NCBI GenBank assembly: GCA_017506735.1
Contig: JAFVMW010000055.1
Coordinates: forward strand, 1-64,000
Direction: 5' to 3'
Length of the DNA stretch: 64,000 nt
From: Oscillospiraceae bacterium
Lineage (GTDB): Bacteria > Bacillota > Clostridia > Oscillospirales > Oscillospiraceae
Shown: positions 51,771-60,389 of the stretch, in pieces
How positions within the stretch are numbered: the first letter of the stretch is position 1
Layout of the letters: each line of letters starts with the position of its first letter
Program-made: the position numbers and the translations under genes
The notes under the pieces: generated by a model
Told to the model about the DNA's origin: nothing
The model's input: the letters and a program-made list of their open reading frames with translations, nothing else
The model's database searches: none

Positions 51771-51804
51771 AAAAGAGGTCGTCCTAACGGACGACCTCTT
51801 TTTT
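51771..51804 (+). terminator. Bidirectional terminator between blocks B and A
   Basis: AAAAGAGGTCGTCC-taac-GGACGACCTCTTTT perfect hairpin with T-runs in both directions. Confidence 0.9.
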
Positions 51805-51816
51805 GGTATGGGCGAC

Positions 51817-51922
51817 GGGACTCGAAAGGCCGTTAAGAAAACATGCCGGTGGCATGTTTTCAGGCCGTGGGAGAGTCCCCCGGTTTTCGGATGCATCCCG
51901 GAGGGATGTGGACGGAAACCGG
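51817..51922 (+). repeat. Structured repeat block A, copy 2
   Basis: GGGACTC (51817-51823) with GAGTCCC (51873-51879), inner hairpin AAAACATGCC-ggt-GGCATGTTTT (51838-51860), and second hairpin CCGGTTT..AAACCGG with CATCCC/GGGATG (51880-51922). It starts 13 bases past a terminator T-run, like copy 1. The 463-base gap 51568-52030 also holds block B2 and the permease promoter. Nothing coding is seen. Confidence 0.8.
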
Positions 51923-52030
51923 TATACCCCTCCCAGAGATCCTGCCCAGCGTGCTTCTTACCCGTAGAAATATGCATTCCCATATGATATAATTATTACA
52001 AAACTACTTACATCAGAGGAGGTAACGAAT

Positions 52031-52690
52031 ATGATCGACATTACAACTTGGATGGAACACTTCCTGCAGAAACTGAATGAAACGTTCGCAAACCGCGTTT
52101 GGTTTGTCGGTTTGCAGGGCAGTTACGGCCGGGGTGAGGCAACCGAATCCAGCGACATCGATATCGTGGTCATTCTGGACGAACTGTCCGCAGCGGACAT
52201 CCAGGCCTACCATGATATGCTGAATCCCCTTCCCCACAGGGAATTGATCTGCGGCTTCCTTTCCGGTAAGGCAGAAATCATGAATTGGGAGCCCTCTGAC
52301 CTGTTCCAGTTCTGCCATGACACCACGCCGATCAAAGGCAGCCTTTCGGAAGTGATGGCTGTGATCGACGAATGTGCAGTGAACCGGGCGATCAAAATCG
52401 GCGTCTGCAACATTTTCCACGGATGCGTACACAATATGCTGTACGAAAAGAGCGAAGAGATCCTGCGCGGATTGTATAAATCCGCTTCCTTCGTCGTGCA
52501 GGCAATCGCATTCAAGCAAACAGGAAACTACATCAGCCGTCAAAAGGAATTGCTCAGCGTTGTATCTTCCGATGAACGGGTCATTGTCGAAACCTTTTTG
52601 CATTTGAAAAACGGCGGTTCCGCAGATTTCACCGCTATGTCCGAAACCCTGTTAGCCTGGTCCAAAAAATGGATCGCAGAGAGCCGTTAA
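52031..52690 (+). CDS. Nucleotidyltransferase-domain protein
   Basis: 219 residues. The polymerase-beta-like motif GLQGSYGRGEATESSDIDIVVIL (about 27-49) has the GSxGRG...SDIDI pattern with two metal-binding Asp. A helical domain follows. Substrate cannot be read. A -10 match TATAAT is at 51988-51993 and GAGGAGG precedes the start. Relatives of this size include stand-alone antitoxin-like and aminoglycoside-transferase-like proteins. Confidence 0.8.
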   Translation: MIDITTWMEHFLQKLNETFANRVWFVGLQGSYGRGEATESSDIDIVVILDELSAADIQAYHDMLNPLPHRELICGFLSGKAEIMNWEPSDLFQFCHDTTPIKGSLSEVMAVIDECAVNRAIKIGVCNIFHGCVHNMLYEKSEEILRGLYKSASFVVQAIAFKQTGNYISRQKELLSVVSSDERVIVETFLHLKNGGSADFTAMSETLLAWSKKWIAESR

Positions 52691-52729
52691 TCGGAATATC
52701 AAAATTAACCGGATCAGGAGGTCATTTCC

Positions 52730-53482
52730 ATGGCGGTATTCAAAGACATTTCCTACGGCGCGCCGAAGGAGCTTTTCCGGACGCTGGACATTTATCTGCC
52801 CCAGAAGGAGCATTTCGATGTATTTCTTTACTTCCACGGTGGCGGATTCGTATGCGGCGACAAGGCAGATGTGGGCCCCATTGCGGATTATCTGACCTCC
52901 AGAGGAATCGCTGTTGTCAGCGCCAACTACCGGATCGGCACCGGGGTTCGCTGGCCCGGATACATCCAGGATGCCGCCGCTGCCGTGGCCTGGGCGATGA
53001 AGCATCTGCCGGAATACGGTCAGTGCGGCAAATTCTATGTGGGCGGCAGTTCCGCCGGCGGATACTTAAGCATGATGTTGTGCTTTAATCGGCAGTATCT
53101 GGAGCCTTACGGCATTCATCCTACCGACATCGCAGGATATATCCATGACTCCGGGCAGCCAACCGCGCACTTCTCTGTGCTGGAGGCGAAGGGACTCCAC
53201 CCGGACCGGATCATCGTTGATGAGACCGCTCCCCTGTTTTATGTGGGCCTTGAGCCCCGGTACTCCCCCATGCTGATCCTCATCGCTGACCAGGACATTG
53301 GCAATCGCTACGAGCAAACCCTGCTTCTGGTTTCCACCCTGAAACAGTTCAAAATTCCTCCGGAGGACATTGTTCTGAAGGTAATGCACGGCCTGCATTG
53401 TCAGCACACCGGCGCATTGGACGAAAATGGTGAAAGCATCACCGGCAGGCTCATTGACGAATTCATCCGTCAGCACCCATAA
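52730..53482 (+). CDS. Alpha/beta hydrolase, esterase/lipase (HSL-like)
   Basis: 250 residues. Oxyanion-hole motif YFHGGGFVCG, nucleophile elbow GGSSAGG (Ser about 108), Asp in LIADQD and His in MHGLHCQHTG. Probably cleaves small acyl esters in the cytoplasm. It follows the nucleotidyltransferase gene by 39 bases and ends in a terminator. Confidence 0.88.
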   Translation: MAVFKDISYGAPKELFRTLDIYLPQKEHFDVFLYFHGGGFVCGDKADVGPIADYLTSRGIAVVSANYRIGTGVRWPGYIQDAAAAVAWAMKHLPEYGQCGKFYVGGSSAGGYLSMMLCFNRQYLEPYGIHPTDIAGYIHDSGQPTAHFSVLEAKGLHPDRIIVDETAPLFYVGLEPRYSPMLILIADQDIGNRYEQTLLLVSTLKQFKIPPEDIVLKVMHGLHCQHTGALDENGESITGRLIDEFIRQHP

Positions 53483-53492
53483 CTGTCGCAAA

Positions 53493-53520
53493 AGAGGTCA
53501 TCCAGAGTTGGATGGCCTCT
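53493..53520 (+). terminator. Terminator after the esterase gene
   Basis: AGAGGtCATCCA/TGGATGgCCTCT hairpin with TTTTT after it; A-run before it allows use from both sides by the convergent gene. Confidence 0.88.
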
Positions 53521-53530
53521 TTTTTATCGC

Positions 53531-54421
53531 TCAGAATTCTTCTCTGGCATCCAGCCAGGCGCAGAAGCCGAAATAGTTTTCCCGGAGCTTTTCGGGCAGC
53601 TCGTCCACCGGTACCTCCTCCACATAGGGGCACAGAATATGCTCATGCCAATGGCCGCCCCAATGCTGTTCATACGCCCTGCCTGTCAGCAGCTCCGTAT
53701 CAAAGGGAATGATGTAGCAGAAATCCATTTCCTTTGCATGGTGGAAGTTCAGATGGACACCATACTTCACCGAGCCATCCGGCGCATACCAGCGCACCGG
53801 CGTCCGTTCCGGCAGGAAGGCCGGGAAGCTGACCTCGATGTTTGCCACGCAGGAGATGGCGCAATCGGAACAGTCATGTGGACAGGAGCCGTTTTCCGAT
53901 TCATCACGAAGGCCGTCCACAGAAACCAGAACCTTCCCGGCAGACAGGATGCATTCGCCCAGGCTGTCCTCCTGAAAGGGTTCCCCGGTGCGGAGGATGT
54001 GCCGTTTCTCAATCACATACCGGGTTTGTTTCAGTTCGGAGGAAAAGTCATACTCCTGCCAGAAGCCGTCGATCATCTCCAGCGCGGCATCGAAGGTGGC
54101 GCACAGGTAGCGCTCCTCATAGGCATCCGGCTCGTTCTTGATGCGCAGTTCATAGATCTCGCCTTCCCCGTTGCTCCGGAAGGCTTCCAGAGATCGGTTC
54201 TGCCAGTCAATACACCTTGCGGCATGAGCCGAAACAGAAGGTGCATAATCTTCCAGCAGCTTCAGCAGGCGCAGCCGTTCCTCAAAGGACGGCGCAAAGT
54301 GGAAGGCGATTCCAAGCAAATCCACTTCCGTAAAGGTGTATTTCTTTTCTTCAATCGCATTTCTTAAACCGTCCGACCACAAGCAGGCCGTAATTTCCTT
54401 TTGCAGCTGTCGGGGCTCCAC
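53531..54421 (-). CDS. Conserved hypothetical protein with cysteine cluster
   Basis: 296 residues, no membrane helix. A central SCPHDCSDCAISC cluster (about 180-193) suggests a metal site. The C-terminal part is rich in His and aromatic residues (HLNFHHAKEMDFCYIIPFDTELLTGRAYEQHWGGHWHEH). I do not recognise the family. Gap to the next hydrolase gene is 18 bases, so they are co-transcribed. Confidence 0.7.
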   Translation of the reverse strand: MEPRQLQKEITACLWSDGLRNAIEEKKYTFTEVDLLGIAFHFAPSFEERLRLLKLLEDYAPSVSAHAARCIDWQNRSLEAFRSNGEGEIYELRIKNEPDAYEERYLCATFDAALEMIDGFWQEYDFSSELKQTRYVIEKRHILRTGEPFQEDSLGECILSAGKVLVSVDGLRDESENGSCPHDCSDCAISCVANIEVSFPAFLPERTPVRWYAPDGSVKYGVHLNFHHAKEMDFCYIIPFDTELLTGRAYEQHWGGHWHEHILCPYVEEVPVDELPEKLRENYFGFCAWLDAREEF

Positions 54422-54439
54422 AGGTGCCCTCCTCTCTGT

Positions 54440-55423
54440 TTATGAATTCGGGATTTGCCGCAGGGCTTCATCGATCCGGTTGATCTGATCCGCAGGCATT
54501 TTGGCAAAGCCCAGAATGCCCCGAAGGGTCATCTTTTTGACCAGGTCACCCTGAAGCTGGGCAGTCAAAGGGCCCAGAACCGCCACTGCCTGCCGGTTCT
54601 CCAGCAGCAGACCCACAGTGCAGTCCACACTGAGGGCGGGATCGTTGTCTCCGGTGGTATAACGCGGACACAGGGGATCGGTCATTTTGCCGTCACCGAA
54701 GTCACCCAGCACATCCCGGAGGAAGCCGACGCTGTCGTCCACCCAGTCCGGCACCCGGTCGCAAAGGGGCGTATTCCGGTTATGCACCCCGGACACACCG
54801 GTGGAGAAGCCGTGGGGGCCGTAGGCATAAATATGGCTCTCAAAGCTGATCTTCGCATCGGCCAGGGCCCGGCAGAAATCCAGGCTGTTCTGCACGGGAA
54901 CCACATCGTCAGAGCAGGTGGCAAAGACGAAGCAGGGTGGTGTCTTCTGATCCACACATTTGGTAGTATCCGGGGCGGTTGGGTTGCAGCCGGTCACGTC
55001 GGAACCTGCCACAGCGTAGCCCAGAATGGCTGCGTTGGGCCGTTCCTCTGCCAGGGTGGCGGCCGCTGCTGCCAGGTGTCCGCCGGCGGAGAAGCCAATG
55101 ACTGCCACCTTATCCGGGTACACATTCCAGTCCTCCCGGCTGCGGATCATCGTCAGGGCCTGCTCCACATCCTCCAGGGGATTGGGCCAGGCAGCGAATT
55201 TACCCACACTGTAATTCAGCACAAAGGCCTGGTAGCCTGCTTTCAGAAAGGCAAAGGCCACCGGATCCGCCTCCCGGACGGAGCAGTACTGGTAGCCGCC
55301 GCCGGGCAGCACCAGAATGGCAGGGCGCTTGGGGATGTACTCAAACCTGCCTCCCACCGGCTGGATATAGGCAGTAAGGGTCACATTCCGATCCTGGTTC
55401 AAAACGATACATTCCTGCTGCAT
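54440..55423 (-). CDS. Alpha/beta hydrolase, acetyl-esterase-like
   Basis: 327 residues. LVLPGGGYQYCS (oxyanion hole), GFSAGGHLAAAA (nucleophile Ser about 118), Asp in CSDDVVPV and His in YGPHGFSTG, as in BD-FAE/axe2-like carbohydrate esterases and related peptidases. After about 250 there is an extra C-terminal domain (LSVDCTVGLLLENRQAVAVLGPLTAQLQGDLVKKMTLRGILGFA) that looks like a small helical cap, not usual for the family. Divergent promoter shared with the pseudouridine synthase gene. Confidence 0.85.
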   Translation of the reverse strand: MQQECIVLNQDRNVTLTAYIQPVGGRFEYIPKRPAILVLPGGGYQYCSVREADPVAFAFLKAGYQAFVLNYSVGKFAAWPNPLEDVEQALTMIRSREDWNVYPDKVAVIGFSAGGHLAAAAATLAEERPNAAILGYAVAGSDVTGCNPTAPDTTKCVDQKTPPCFVFATCSDDVVPVQNSLDFCRALADAKISFESHIYAYGPHGFSTGVSGVHNRNTPLCDRVPDWVDDSVGFLRDVLGDFGDGKMTDPLCPRYTTGDNDPALSVDCTVGLLLENRQAVAVLGPLTAQLQGDLVKKMTLRGILGFAKMPADQINRIDEALRQIPNS

Positions 55424-55452
55424 AGTACAACATTCCTTTCCCTTTTTCTTTG

Positions 55453-55514
55453 ATTATACCCCCGTCCAGGGGGAAATGCAACTGCTTTACATTTGCTTTG
55501 CGCCGTGGTAGAAT
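55453..55514. promoter_or_regulatory. Divergent back-to-back promoters
   Basis: Minus strand: TTGCAT (55476-55481), 17 bases, TATAAT (55453-55458) for the esterase. Plus strand: TTTACA (55486-55491), 17 bases, TAGAAT (55509-55514) for the pseudouridine synthase. The minus spacer contains the inverted repeat CCCCC-gtcca-GGGGG. Confidence 0.75.
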
Positions 55515-55559
55515 GTAGAAAATGTTCATGCAAGCGATGATTACGCAGGGAGGGATACC

Positions 55560-56249
55560 ATGGATCAGTTTTCTGTTCTTCACATGGATCGTGATTTTCT
55601 TGTCTGTCTGAAGCCTGCCCGGGTCCGTTCCACAGATGAGCCAGGGGGTATGCCGGAGCTTTGCAGGGCCGCTTTGGGCAATCCCAAAGCCGATGTGCGC
55701 ACCGTTCACAGGCTGGACCAGGTGGTATCCGGGCTGATGGTTCTGGCCCGGGGCGCCAGAGCCGCTTCCGAGCTGTCCCGTCAGATCCGGGAGGACGAAT
55801 TCGGGAAAACCTATCTGGCGGTGGTTCACGGTGTGCCGGAAGCAGACAGCGGTACGCTGGTGGATCTGCTTCTGAGGAGCAAGCCGGAGCGAAAGACCTA
55901 TGTGGTCACAGAACCCGGCAAGGGTGTCCAGGAGGCAGTGCTTGATTACGAGGTGCTGGCAACCGTCGGAGACTTCTCCATGGTTCGGATTGTGCTGCGT
56001 ACCGGCAGAACCCATCAGATCCGGTGCCAGTTTTCTTCCCGGAATCTGCCGCTGGTGGGCGACCGGAAATACAGTCTGAACGAGGACAACTGTGAAATCG
56101 CCCTGTGGTCCCACAAGCTGTCCTTTGCCCACCCAGCCACCGGAGAAAAACTGGAGTTCACTGCTCCCCCACCGGAGGAATACCCCTGGAATCTGTTCCC
56201 GGGCATCCACTGGGATTGTTGCGGCAGCGAAAGCACTGCCTCGGAATGA
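55560..56249 (+). CDS. RluA-family RNA pseudouridine synthase
   Basis: 229 residues. TVHRLDQVVSGLMVLARG contains the HRLD catalytic Asp (about 52), KTYLAVVHG and RTGRTHQIRCQFSSRNLPLVGDRKY complete the family pattern. It has no S4 domain. It is a short form that could act on tRNA or rRNA. Confidence 0.9.
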   Translation: MDQFSVLHMDRDFLVCLKPARVRSTDEPGGMPELCRAALGNPKADVRTVHRLDQVVSGLMVLARGARAASELSRQIREDEFGKTYLAVVHGVPEADSGTLVDLLLRSKPERKTYVVTEPGKGVQEAVLDYEVLATVGDFSMVRIVLRTGRTHQIRCQFSSRNLPLVGDRKYSLNEDNCEIALWSHKLSFAHPATGEKLEFTAPPPEEYPWNLFPGIHWDCCGSESTASE

Positions 56250-56264
56250 CACGATATTGAAAAA

Positions 56265-56291
56265 ACAGCCGCGGCGACTTGCCGCGGCTGT
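56265..56291 (-). terminator. Terminator of the CD1247-like gene
   Basis: ACAGCCGCGGC/GCCGCGGCTGT stem, TTTTTT on the minus strand. It lies between two convergent genes. Confidence 0.88.
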
Positions 56292-56308
56292 TGCTGTATG
56301 ATTGGGGA

Positions 56309-56785
56309 TCAGAACTCCAGTTCTTCCTCGTCCTCGTCGTCGAAGGAGAACTCCAGGTTCTCACCGCACTGGGGGCAGGGAATGGAGCCGGACTCCAGGG
56401 TCTCCTCGTCGAAGTTGATCACATGATTGCAGACGGGGCAGCAGACCTCATAGATGGTGGTTTCCTCGTCGCCGAAGTCGAAGCCCTCTTCCAGGTCATC
56501 CTCCTCGTCGTCCCAGAACTCCATATCGTCGTCCTCGTCCTCGTAGTCCTCATCATCCTCGTCCATGCTCATGATGAAGTCCTCGATGGCATCCAGATCG
56601 TCCTCGATCTCGTCCAGCTCGTCGGAGATGGCGATGGTGGTCTCCTGGACATCGCCCAGGGTCTTGGTCACGTCGCCCAGCAGCTCAACGATGGCAGCGA
56701 TCATCTTGCCCTCGTCGGTCTCCTTGTTCAGGTTCATGCCATCCATCAGGCCCTTCAGGTATGCGGACTTTTCAGAAAGTGTCAT
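56309..56785 (-). CDS. CD1247 N-terminal domain protein, acidic with zinc ribbon
   Basis: 158 residues. The N-terminus MTLSEKSAYLKGLMDGMNLNKETDEGKMIAAIVELLGDVTKTLGDVQE is the CD1247-type domain. A very acidic stretch (DEDDEDYEDEDDDMEFWDDEEDD) follows, and then a zinc ribbon CCPVCNHVINF...SIPCPQCGENLEF. Proteins of this kind are common next to efp in Clostridia. Function unknown. Confidence 0.85.
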   Translation of the reverse strand: MTLSEKSAYLKGLMDGMNLNKETDEGKMIAAIVELLGDVTKTLGDVQETTIAISDELDEIEDDLDAIEDFIMSMDEDDEDYEDEDDDMEFWDDEEDDLEEGFDFGDEETTIYEVCCPVCNHVINFDEETLESGSIPCPQCGENLEFSFDDEDEEELEF

Positions 56786-56810
56786 AATAACATCCTCCTA
56801 TTGGAAAAAT

Positions 56811-56835
56811 GGGGACGATAGGTTATATCGTCCCC
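56811..56835 (-). terminator. Hairpin with T-run in the leader of the CD1247-like gene
   Basis: GGGGACGATA-ggtta-TATCGTCCCC followed by ATTTTTCC on the minus strand, 12 bases before the ribosome site AGGAGG. It either ends efp transcripts or acts as an attenuator. The 234-base gap 56786-57019 holds nothing else clear. Confidence 0.75.
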
Positions 56836-57019
56836 TGTTGGTTTGCGAAAACAGGAAGCACTGATGAAATCGGCAAGAGCAGGTGACGAGAGATTTTGTC
56901 ACAGAGGAAGGAATTGAACAGGAAGGAATACTTTGTGTATTTCGAGTGTTCAATTCTGAACAGCCGGGACAAAAGATCCGTCAGCTGCCGCAGACGATTT
57001 ATTCAGGGTTTCCGAAAGA

Positions 57020-57583
57020 TTAAGCCTTGGAACGGCCCAGGTACTCGCCGGTACGGGTGTCGATCTGGATCTTGTCGCCCTCGTTGATGAACAGAGGCAC
57101 CTTGACATCAGCGCCGGTCTCAACGGTAGCGGGCTTGGTGACGTTGGTGGCAGTGTTGCCAGCGAAGCCGGGCTCGGTCTTGGTAACGACCAGGTCAACA
57201 AAGTTGGGGACTTCAACGCCGAAGACCTTGCCCTTGTAGCTCATAACGGTGCAGATGTCGTTCTCCTTGACAAACTTGAAGGAATCGTCCAGGTTGCTTG
57301 CATCGATGGGCTCCAGCTCGTAGGTCTCCTGGTCCATGAAGTAGTACAGCGCGCCGTCGTTGTAGGAGTACTCCATCTTCTTTCTCTCAATGAAAGCGGT
57401 GGGGAACTTGGCAGAGGGGTTCAGAGAAGTTTCGGTCACGCCGCCGGTGATGACGTTGCGCATCTTCACACGGACGAAAGCAGCGCCCTTGCCGGGCTTG
57501 ACGTGCTGGAACTCGATGACCTGCATAACCTTGCCGTCCATCTCAAAGGTAATGCCATTGCGAATATCGCCTGCAGAAATCAT
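57020..57583 (-). CDS. efp: Elongation factor P
   Basis: 187 residues, full length, three beta-barrel domains. The tip loop [12 protein letters not shown] has Lys32, the residue that is modified in many bacteria. EF-P helps ribosomes through proline runs. AGGAGG precedes ATG 57583. Confidence 0.97.
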   Translation of the reverse strand: MISAGDIRNGITFEMDGKVMQVIEFQHVKPGKGAAFVRVKMRNVITGGVTETSLNPSAKFPTAFIERKKMEYSYNDGALYYFMDQETYELEPIDASNLDDSFKFVKENDICTVMSYKGKVFGVEVPNFVDLVVTKTEPGFAGNTATNVTKPATVETGADVKVPLFINEGDKIQIDTRTGEYLGRSKA

Positions 57584-57695
57584 AATTATATCCTCCTAAA
57601 TGTTGTCCCATTGACTGGGAATAATACATTACATAGTTGTACCCATACATTTTACCCTATCGCATCGCATTTTTCAAGGGTAAATCCGAATTTTT

Positions 57696-58754
57696 TTACA
57701 CAATGATCAAATTCTTGGGGCTGCCGGTCAGAATTTCGATGCCATTTTCCAGATACACGCAGGTATCCTCGATGCGGACGCCGAACTTGCCGGGCAGATA
57801 AATGCCGGGTTCCGCAGAAGCAACGGCACCTACGGGCATGGGCTCCGGATTCCGGGCGTTGGGATTGGGCGCCTCATGGATCTCCAGACCCAGGCTGTGG
57901 CCGTAGCCATGGCCGAAGTATTCGCCGTAACCGGCATCGGTGATGACCTTCCGGGCAGCGGCATCCACATCCTGACCGGGAACGCCTGCCTTGGAAACCG
58001 CCAGACCGGCAAGCTGCGCTTCCAGGACGGTGTTGTATACCTTCTTCATCTCCTCGGTGGCGAAGCCAACAGCAACGGTACGGGTCATGTCGGAGCAGTA
58101 GCCCATATAGCTTGCACCGAAGTCCATGGTGACGAAGTCGCCTTCCTGGATGACACGCTCGCAGGCAACGCCGTGGGGCAGGCTGGTGTTGGGGCCGGAA
58201 ACCACGATGGGCTCAAAGGCAAGGCCGGTGGCGCCGTTCTTGTACAGGCAGTAGATCAGCTCGGCCTGGAGCTCCAGCTCGGTCATGCCGGCCTTGATCC
58301 GGGTGACTACCTCAGCGAAGGCCTTGTCGGTAATGGCCTGGGCCTTGCGCATCAGCTCCAGCTCCCAGGCCTCTTTCACGCCCCGGAAGCCGTTGATTCT
58401 GGCAGTGTTGGGAACCAGCTTGACGTTCAGATTCTTCTCATAGCCCATCAGTTCAGCCACGGTCAGGTAGTTTTCCTCAAACCACAGCTCCTCCACGCCG
58501 AAGTCGGCGATGGCGTCATTGATGCGCTTGCAGTAGCCGAAGCCGGCGATGTCCAGAACCTCAAAGCCCTTCAGGCCGTTCTGGGCGGACTCGATGTAAC
58601 GGGAGTCGGTGAAGTAGCGGCAGCCGTTTCTGGTGACCACGGCAACGCCCTCGGCGATGTCGAATTCCGCGCCGTAGTGACGGCTGTAGCGGCTGGTCAG
58701 CAGCAGGCCCTGGCTGTCATTGATCAGGGACAGGTATTTTTCAAGATTCTTCAT
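57696..58754 (-). CDS. Xaa-Pro peptidase (M24 family)
   Basis: 352 residues. N-terminal creatinase-like domain and a C-terminal pita-bread domain with metal ligands in VTMDFGASYMGYCSDMTRTVAVG (Asp, Asp), GHGYGHSLGLEIHEAP (His), and Glu residues in ASAEPGIYLPGKFGVRIEDTCV. It removes N-terminal residues before proline. Commonly sits next to efp. Overlaps yqeG by four bases. Confidence 0.95.
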   Translation of the reverse strand: MKNLEKYLSLINDSQGLLLTSRYSRHYGAEFDIAEGVAVVTRNGCRYFTDSRYIESAQNGLKGFEVLDIAGFGYCKRINDAIADFGVEELWFEENYLTVAELMGYEKNLNVKLVPNTARINGFRGVKEAWELELMRKAQAITDKAFAEVVTRIKAGMTELELQAELIYCLYKNGATGLAFEPIVVSGPNTSLPHGVACERVIQEGDFVTMDFGASYMGYCSDMTRTVAVGFATEEMKKVYNTVLEAQLAGLAVSKAGVPGQDVDAAARKVITDAGYGEYFGHGYGHSLGLEIHEAPNPNARNPEPMPVGAVASAEPGIYLPGKFGVRIEDTCVYLENGIEILTGSPKNLIIV

Positions 58755-59254
58755 TTGGTGATCCTCCTGTTTTCAGCGATAAAGATAAAAGGCAGTTCCA
58801 GCACGTGCCGTGCCTTCAGCCAGAAATTATGATTGTCGATGGCCTTGACCAGAATGGCCTTGCAGCCGGAGGAACGGGCACCCAGGGTATCGGTGTAGAT
58901 CTGGTCACCGGCCAGGGCGCAGTCGGACGGGTTCAGGCCGTATCTCCGCAGGCATTCACGGATGCCCCTGTGAAAGGGCTTTTTGGCGTGGGTGATGCAG
59001 TCGATGCCGTATTTGGCGCAGAAGATTTTCACCCGGTCCCGTTTGGAATTGGACACCACGCAGATGGGGATCTCCCCTGCCGCCATGGTACGCAGCCAGG
59101 CCTCCATCTCCGGGGTGGGGTCGTTGGTGGTGTAGGGGACGATGGTGTTGTCAAAATCCAGCATCAGAAGCTTCACGCCGAGCTTGCGCAGCAGCTCCGG
59201 GGTCACATCGGTGAGGGCATCCACCATCACCGTGGGCAGAAAGGAAAGGGACAT
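58751..59254 (-). CDS. yqeG: YqeG-family HAD phosphatase
   Basis: 167 residues from ATG 59254 after GGAGGCTGTT. HAD motifs are MLDFDNTIVPY (Asp nucleophile), VVSNSKRDRV (motif II), KKPFHRGI, and ALAGDQIYTDTLGA (motif III/IV). The family includes mitochondrial PGP-like phosphatases, and the bacterial substrate is not settled. Confidence 0.9.
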   Translation of the reverse strand: MSLSFLPTVMVDALTDVTPELLRKLGVKLLMLDFDNTIVPYTTNDPTPEMEAWLRTMAAGEIPICVVSNSKRDRVKIFCAKYGIDCITHAKKPFHRGIRECLRRYGLNPSDCALAGDQIYTDTLGARSSGCKAILVKAIDNHNFWLKARHVLELPFIFIAENRRITK

Positions 59255-59286
59255 AACAGCCTCCAAATCACATCATAATTCACTTT

Positions 59287-59315
59287 ATTGTACCATAGCG
59301 ACAGCGGTTTGTCCA
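59287..59315 (-). promoter_or_regulatory. Promoter of yqeG-pepP-efp
   Basis: Minus-strand TGGACA (59310-59315), 17 bases, TACAAT (59287-59292). Confidence 0.75.
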
Positions 59316-59376
59316 TGGCAAAATAGCGCCTTCCTCCCCACTTAACTGAGCGGAAAGAAACCTTCCAGCCCCTCGA

Positions 59377-59405
59377 TTGTGTATCGCCCCGTTTCATGCT
59401 ATCAT
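59377..59405 (+). promoter_or_regulatory. Promoter of the XRE regulator gene
   Basis: TTGTGT (59377-59382), 17 bases, TATCAT (59400-59405). Weak match; start codon is 46 bases on. Confidence 0.5.
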
Positions 59406-59450
59406 AAAGTCATCAAAGATCATTGAACAATCATTTCTGGAGGAAGCAAA

Positions 59451-59978
59451 ATGAACATTGGAAAAAACATCCTTGAACTGCGCAAAGCAAAAAACGTTAC
59501 GCAGGATGCCCTTGCCGCCGAGCTGGGCGTCACCGCCGCCGCTGTGTCCAAGTGGGAGAACGGCTATACCCTGCCGGATATTCTGATGCTGTGTGCCCTT
59601 GCGGACTATTTTGAGGTCACAACGGATGAGCTGCTGGGCAGAAACGCAAAAACCATGGTGGCCGTCATCGCCGCCGAGACTCCCGATCTGGGAGAAGCTA
59701 TCAAAACCTTGGTAAAGCAGTATGGCATCGTTACCCGGCGCATTGTCCACAGCTATCCGGAAGCAGTGGACGCGGTAAACAGCGATCTGTCCGTCACGCA
59801 TCTTTTTGTCAGTCTGGATAAGCCGCTGAACGAAGAGCAGTACCGTGAAACCCGGGACAATATCCGCCAGATCGAAAGCAGAGCACCGGAACTGCAAAAG
59901 ACACTGGATGGCTTTGAAATCTATCTGAAGCATATGCCCGTTTACGATGAGCTTTGCGAGCGGAAGCATCTGACCTGA
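59451..59978 (+). CDS. XRE family transcriptional regulator
   Basis: 175 residues. Helix-turn-helix MNIGKNILELRKAKNVTQDALAAELGVTAAAVSKWENGYTLPDILMLCALADYFEVTTDELLG at the N-terminus. The C-terminal half (VKQYGIVTRRIVHSYPEAVDAVNSDLSVTHLFVSLDKPLN) is an unassigned effector-like part. Monocistronic. Confidence 0.88.
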   Translation: MNIGKNILELRKAKNVTQDALAAELGVTAAAVSKWENGYTLPDILMLCALADYFEVTTDELLGRNAKTMVAVIAAETPDLGEAIKTLVKQYGIVTRRIVHSYPEAVDAVNSDLSVTHLFVSLDKPLNEEQYRETRDNIRQIESRAPELQKTLDGFEIYLKHMPVYDELCERKHLT

Positions 59979-59999
59979 TCTGATCCCGATACGCAAAAA

Positions 60000-60026
60000 G
60001 ACCCCCGACCGATTTGGTCGGGGGTC
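60000..60026 (-). terminator. Terminator of rpsU
   Basis: GACCCCCGACC/GGTCGGGGGTC with TTTTT on the minus strand, 27 bases past the rpsU stop. Confidence 0.9.
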
Positions 60027-60052
60027 TTAGTGAGCATAAGTCAAGAGGGATA

Positions 60053-60235
60053 TTAGTAGAACTTTCTCTTGTTCTTACGGGCAGCCTCGGACTTCTGCTT
60101 ACGCTTCAGGCTGGGGCTGACGTAGTGCTCGCGCTTCTTAACTTCTGCAATAACGCCCTCCTTGGCGCAGCTACGCTTGAAACGGCGCAGTGCGGACTCC
60201 AGAGATTCGTTCTCCTTAACGCGAATTTCAGACAT
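60053..60235 (-). CDS. rpsU: 30S ribosomal protein S21
   Basis: 60 residues from ATG 60235 ([60 protein letters not shown]), typical of S21. GGAGGGAGG is nine bases before the start. Confidence 0.97.
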   Translation of the reverse strand: MSEIRVKENESLESALRRFKRSCAKEGVIAEVKKREHYVSPSLKRKQKSEAARKNKRKFY

Positions 60236-60305
60236 GGTTTTCCCTCCCTCCGATGGCATCCGGCTAGATCCAGGATGCGTTCAGGGCCTATCATTAGGCT
60301 TGACT

Positions 60306-60334
60306 ATTATAGACTGGAAACGTCGATTTGTCAA
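60306..60334 (-). promoter_or_regulatory. Promoter of rpsU
   Basis: Minus-strand TTGACA (60329-60334), 17 bases, TATAAT (60306-60311): full consensus, fitting a ribosomal protein gene. Confidence 0.92.
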
Positions 60335-60389
60335 GAATTATTTTGAAAAACTTTCTCAATCATCAAGCCTCCCCTCAAGGGGAGCCGGA

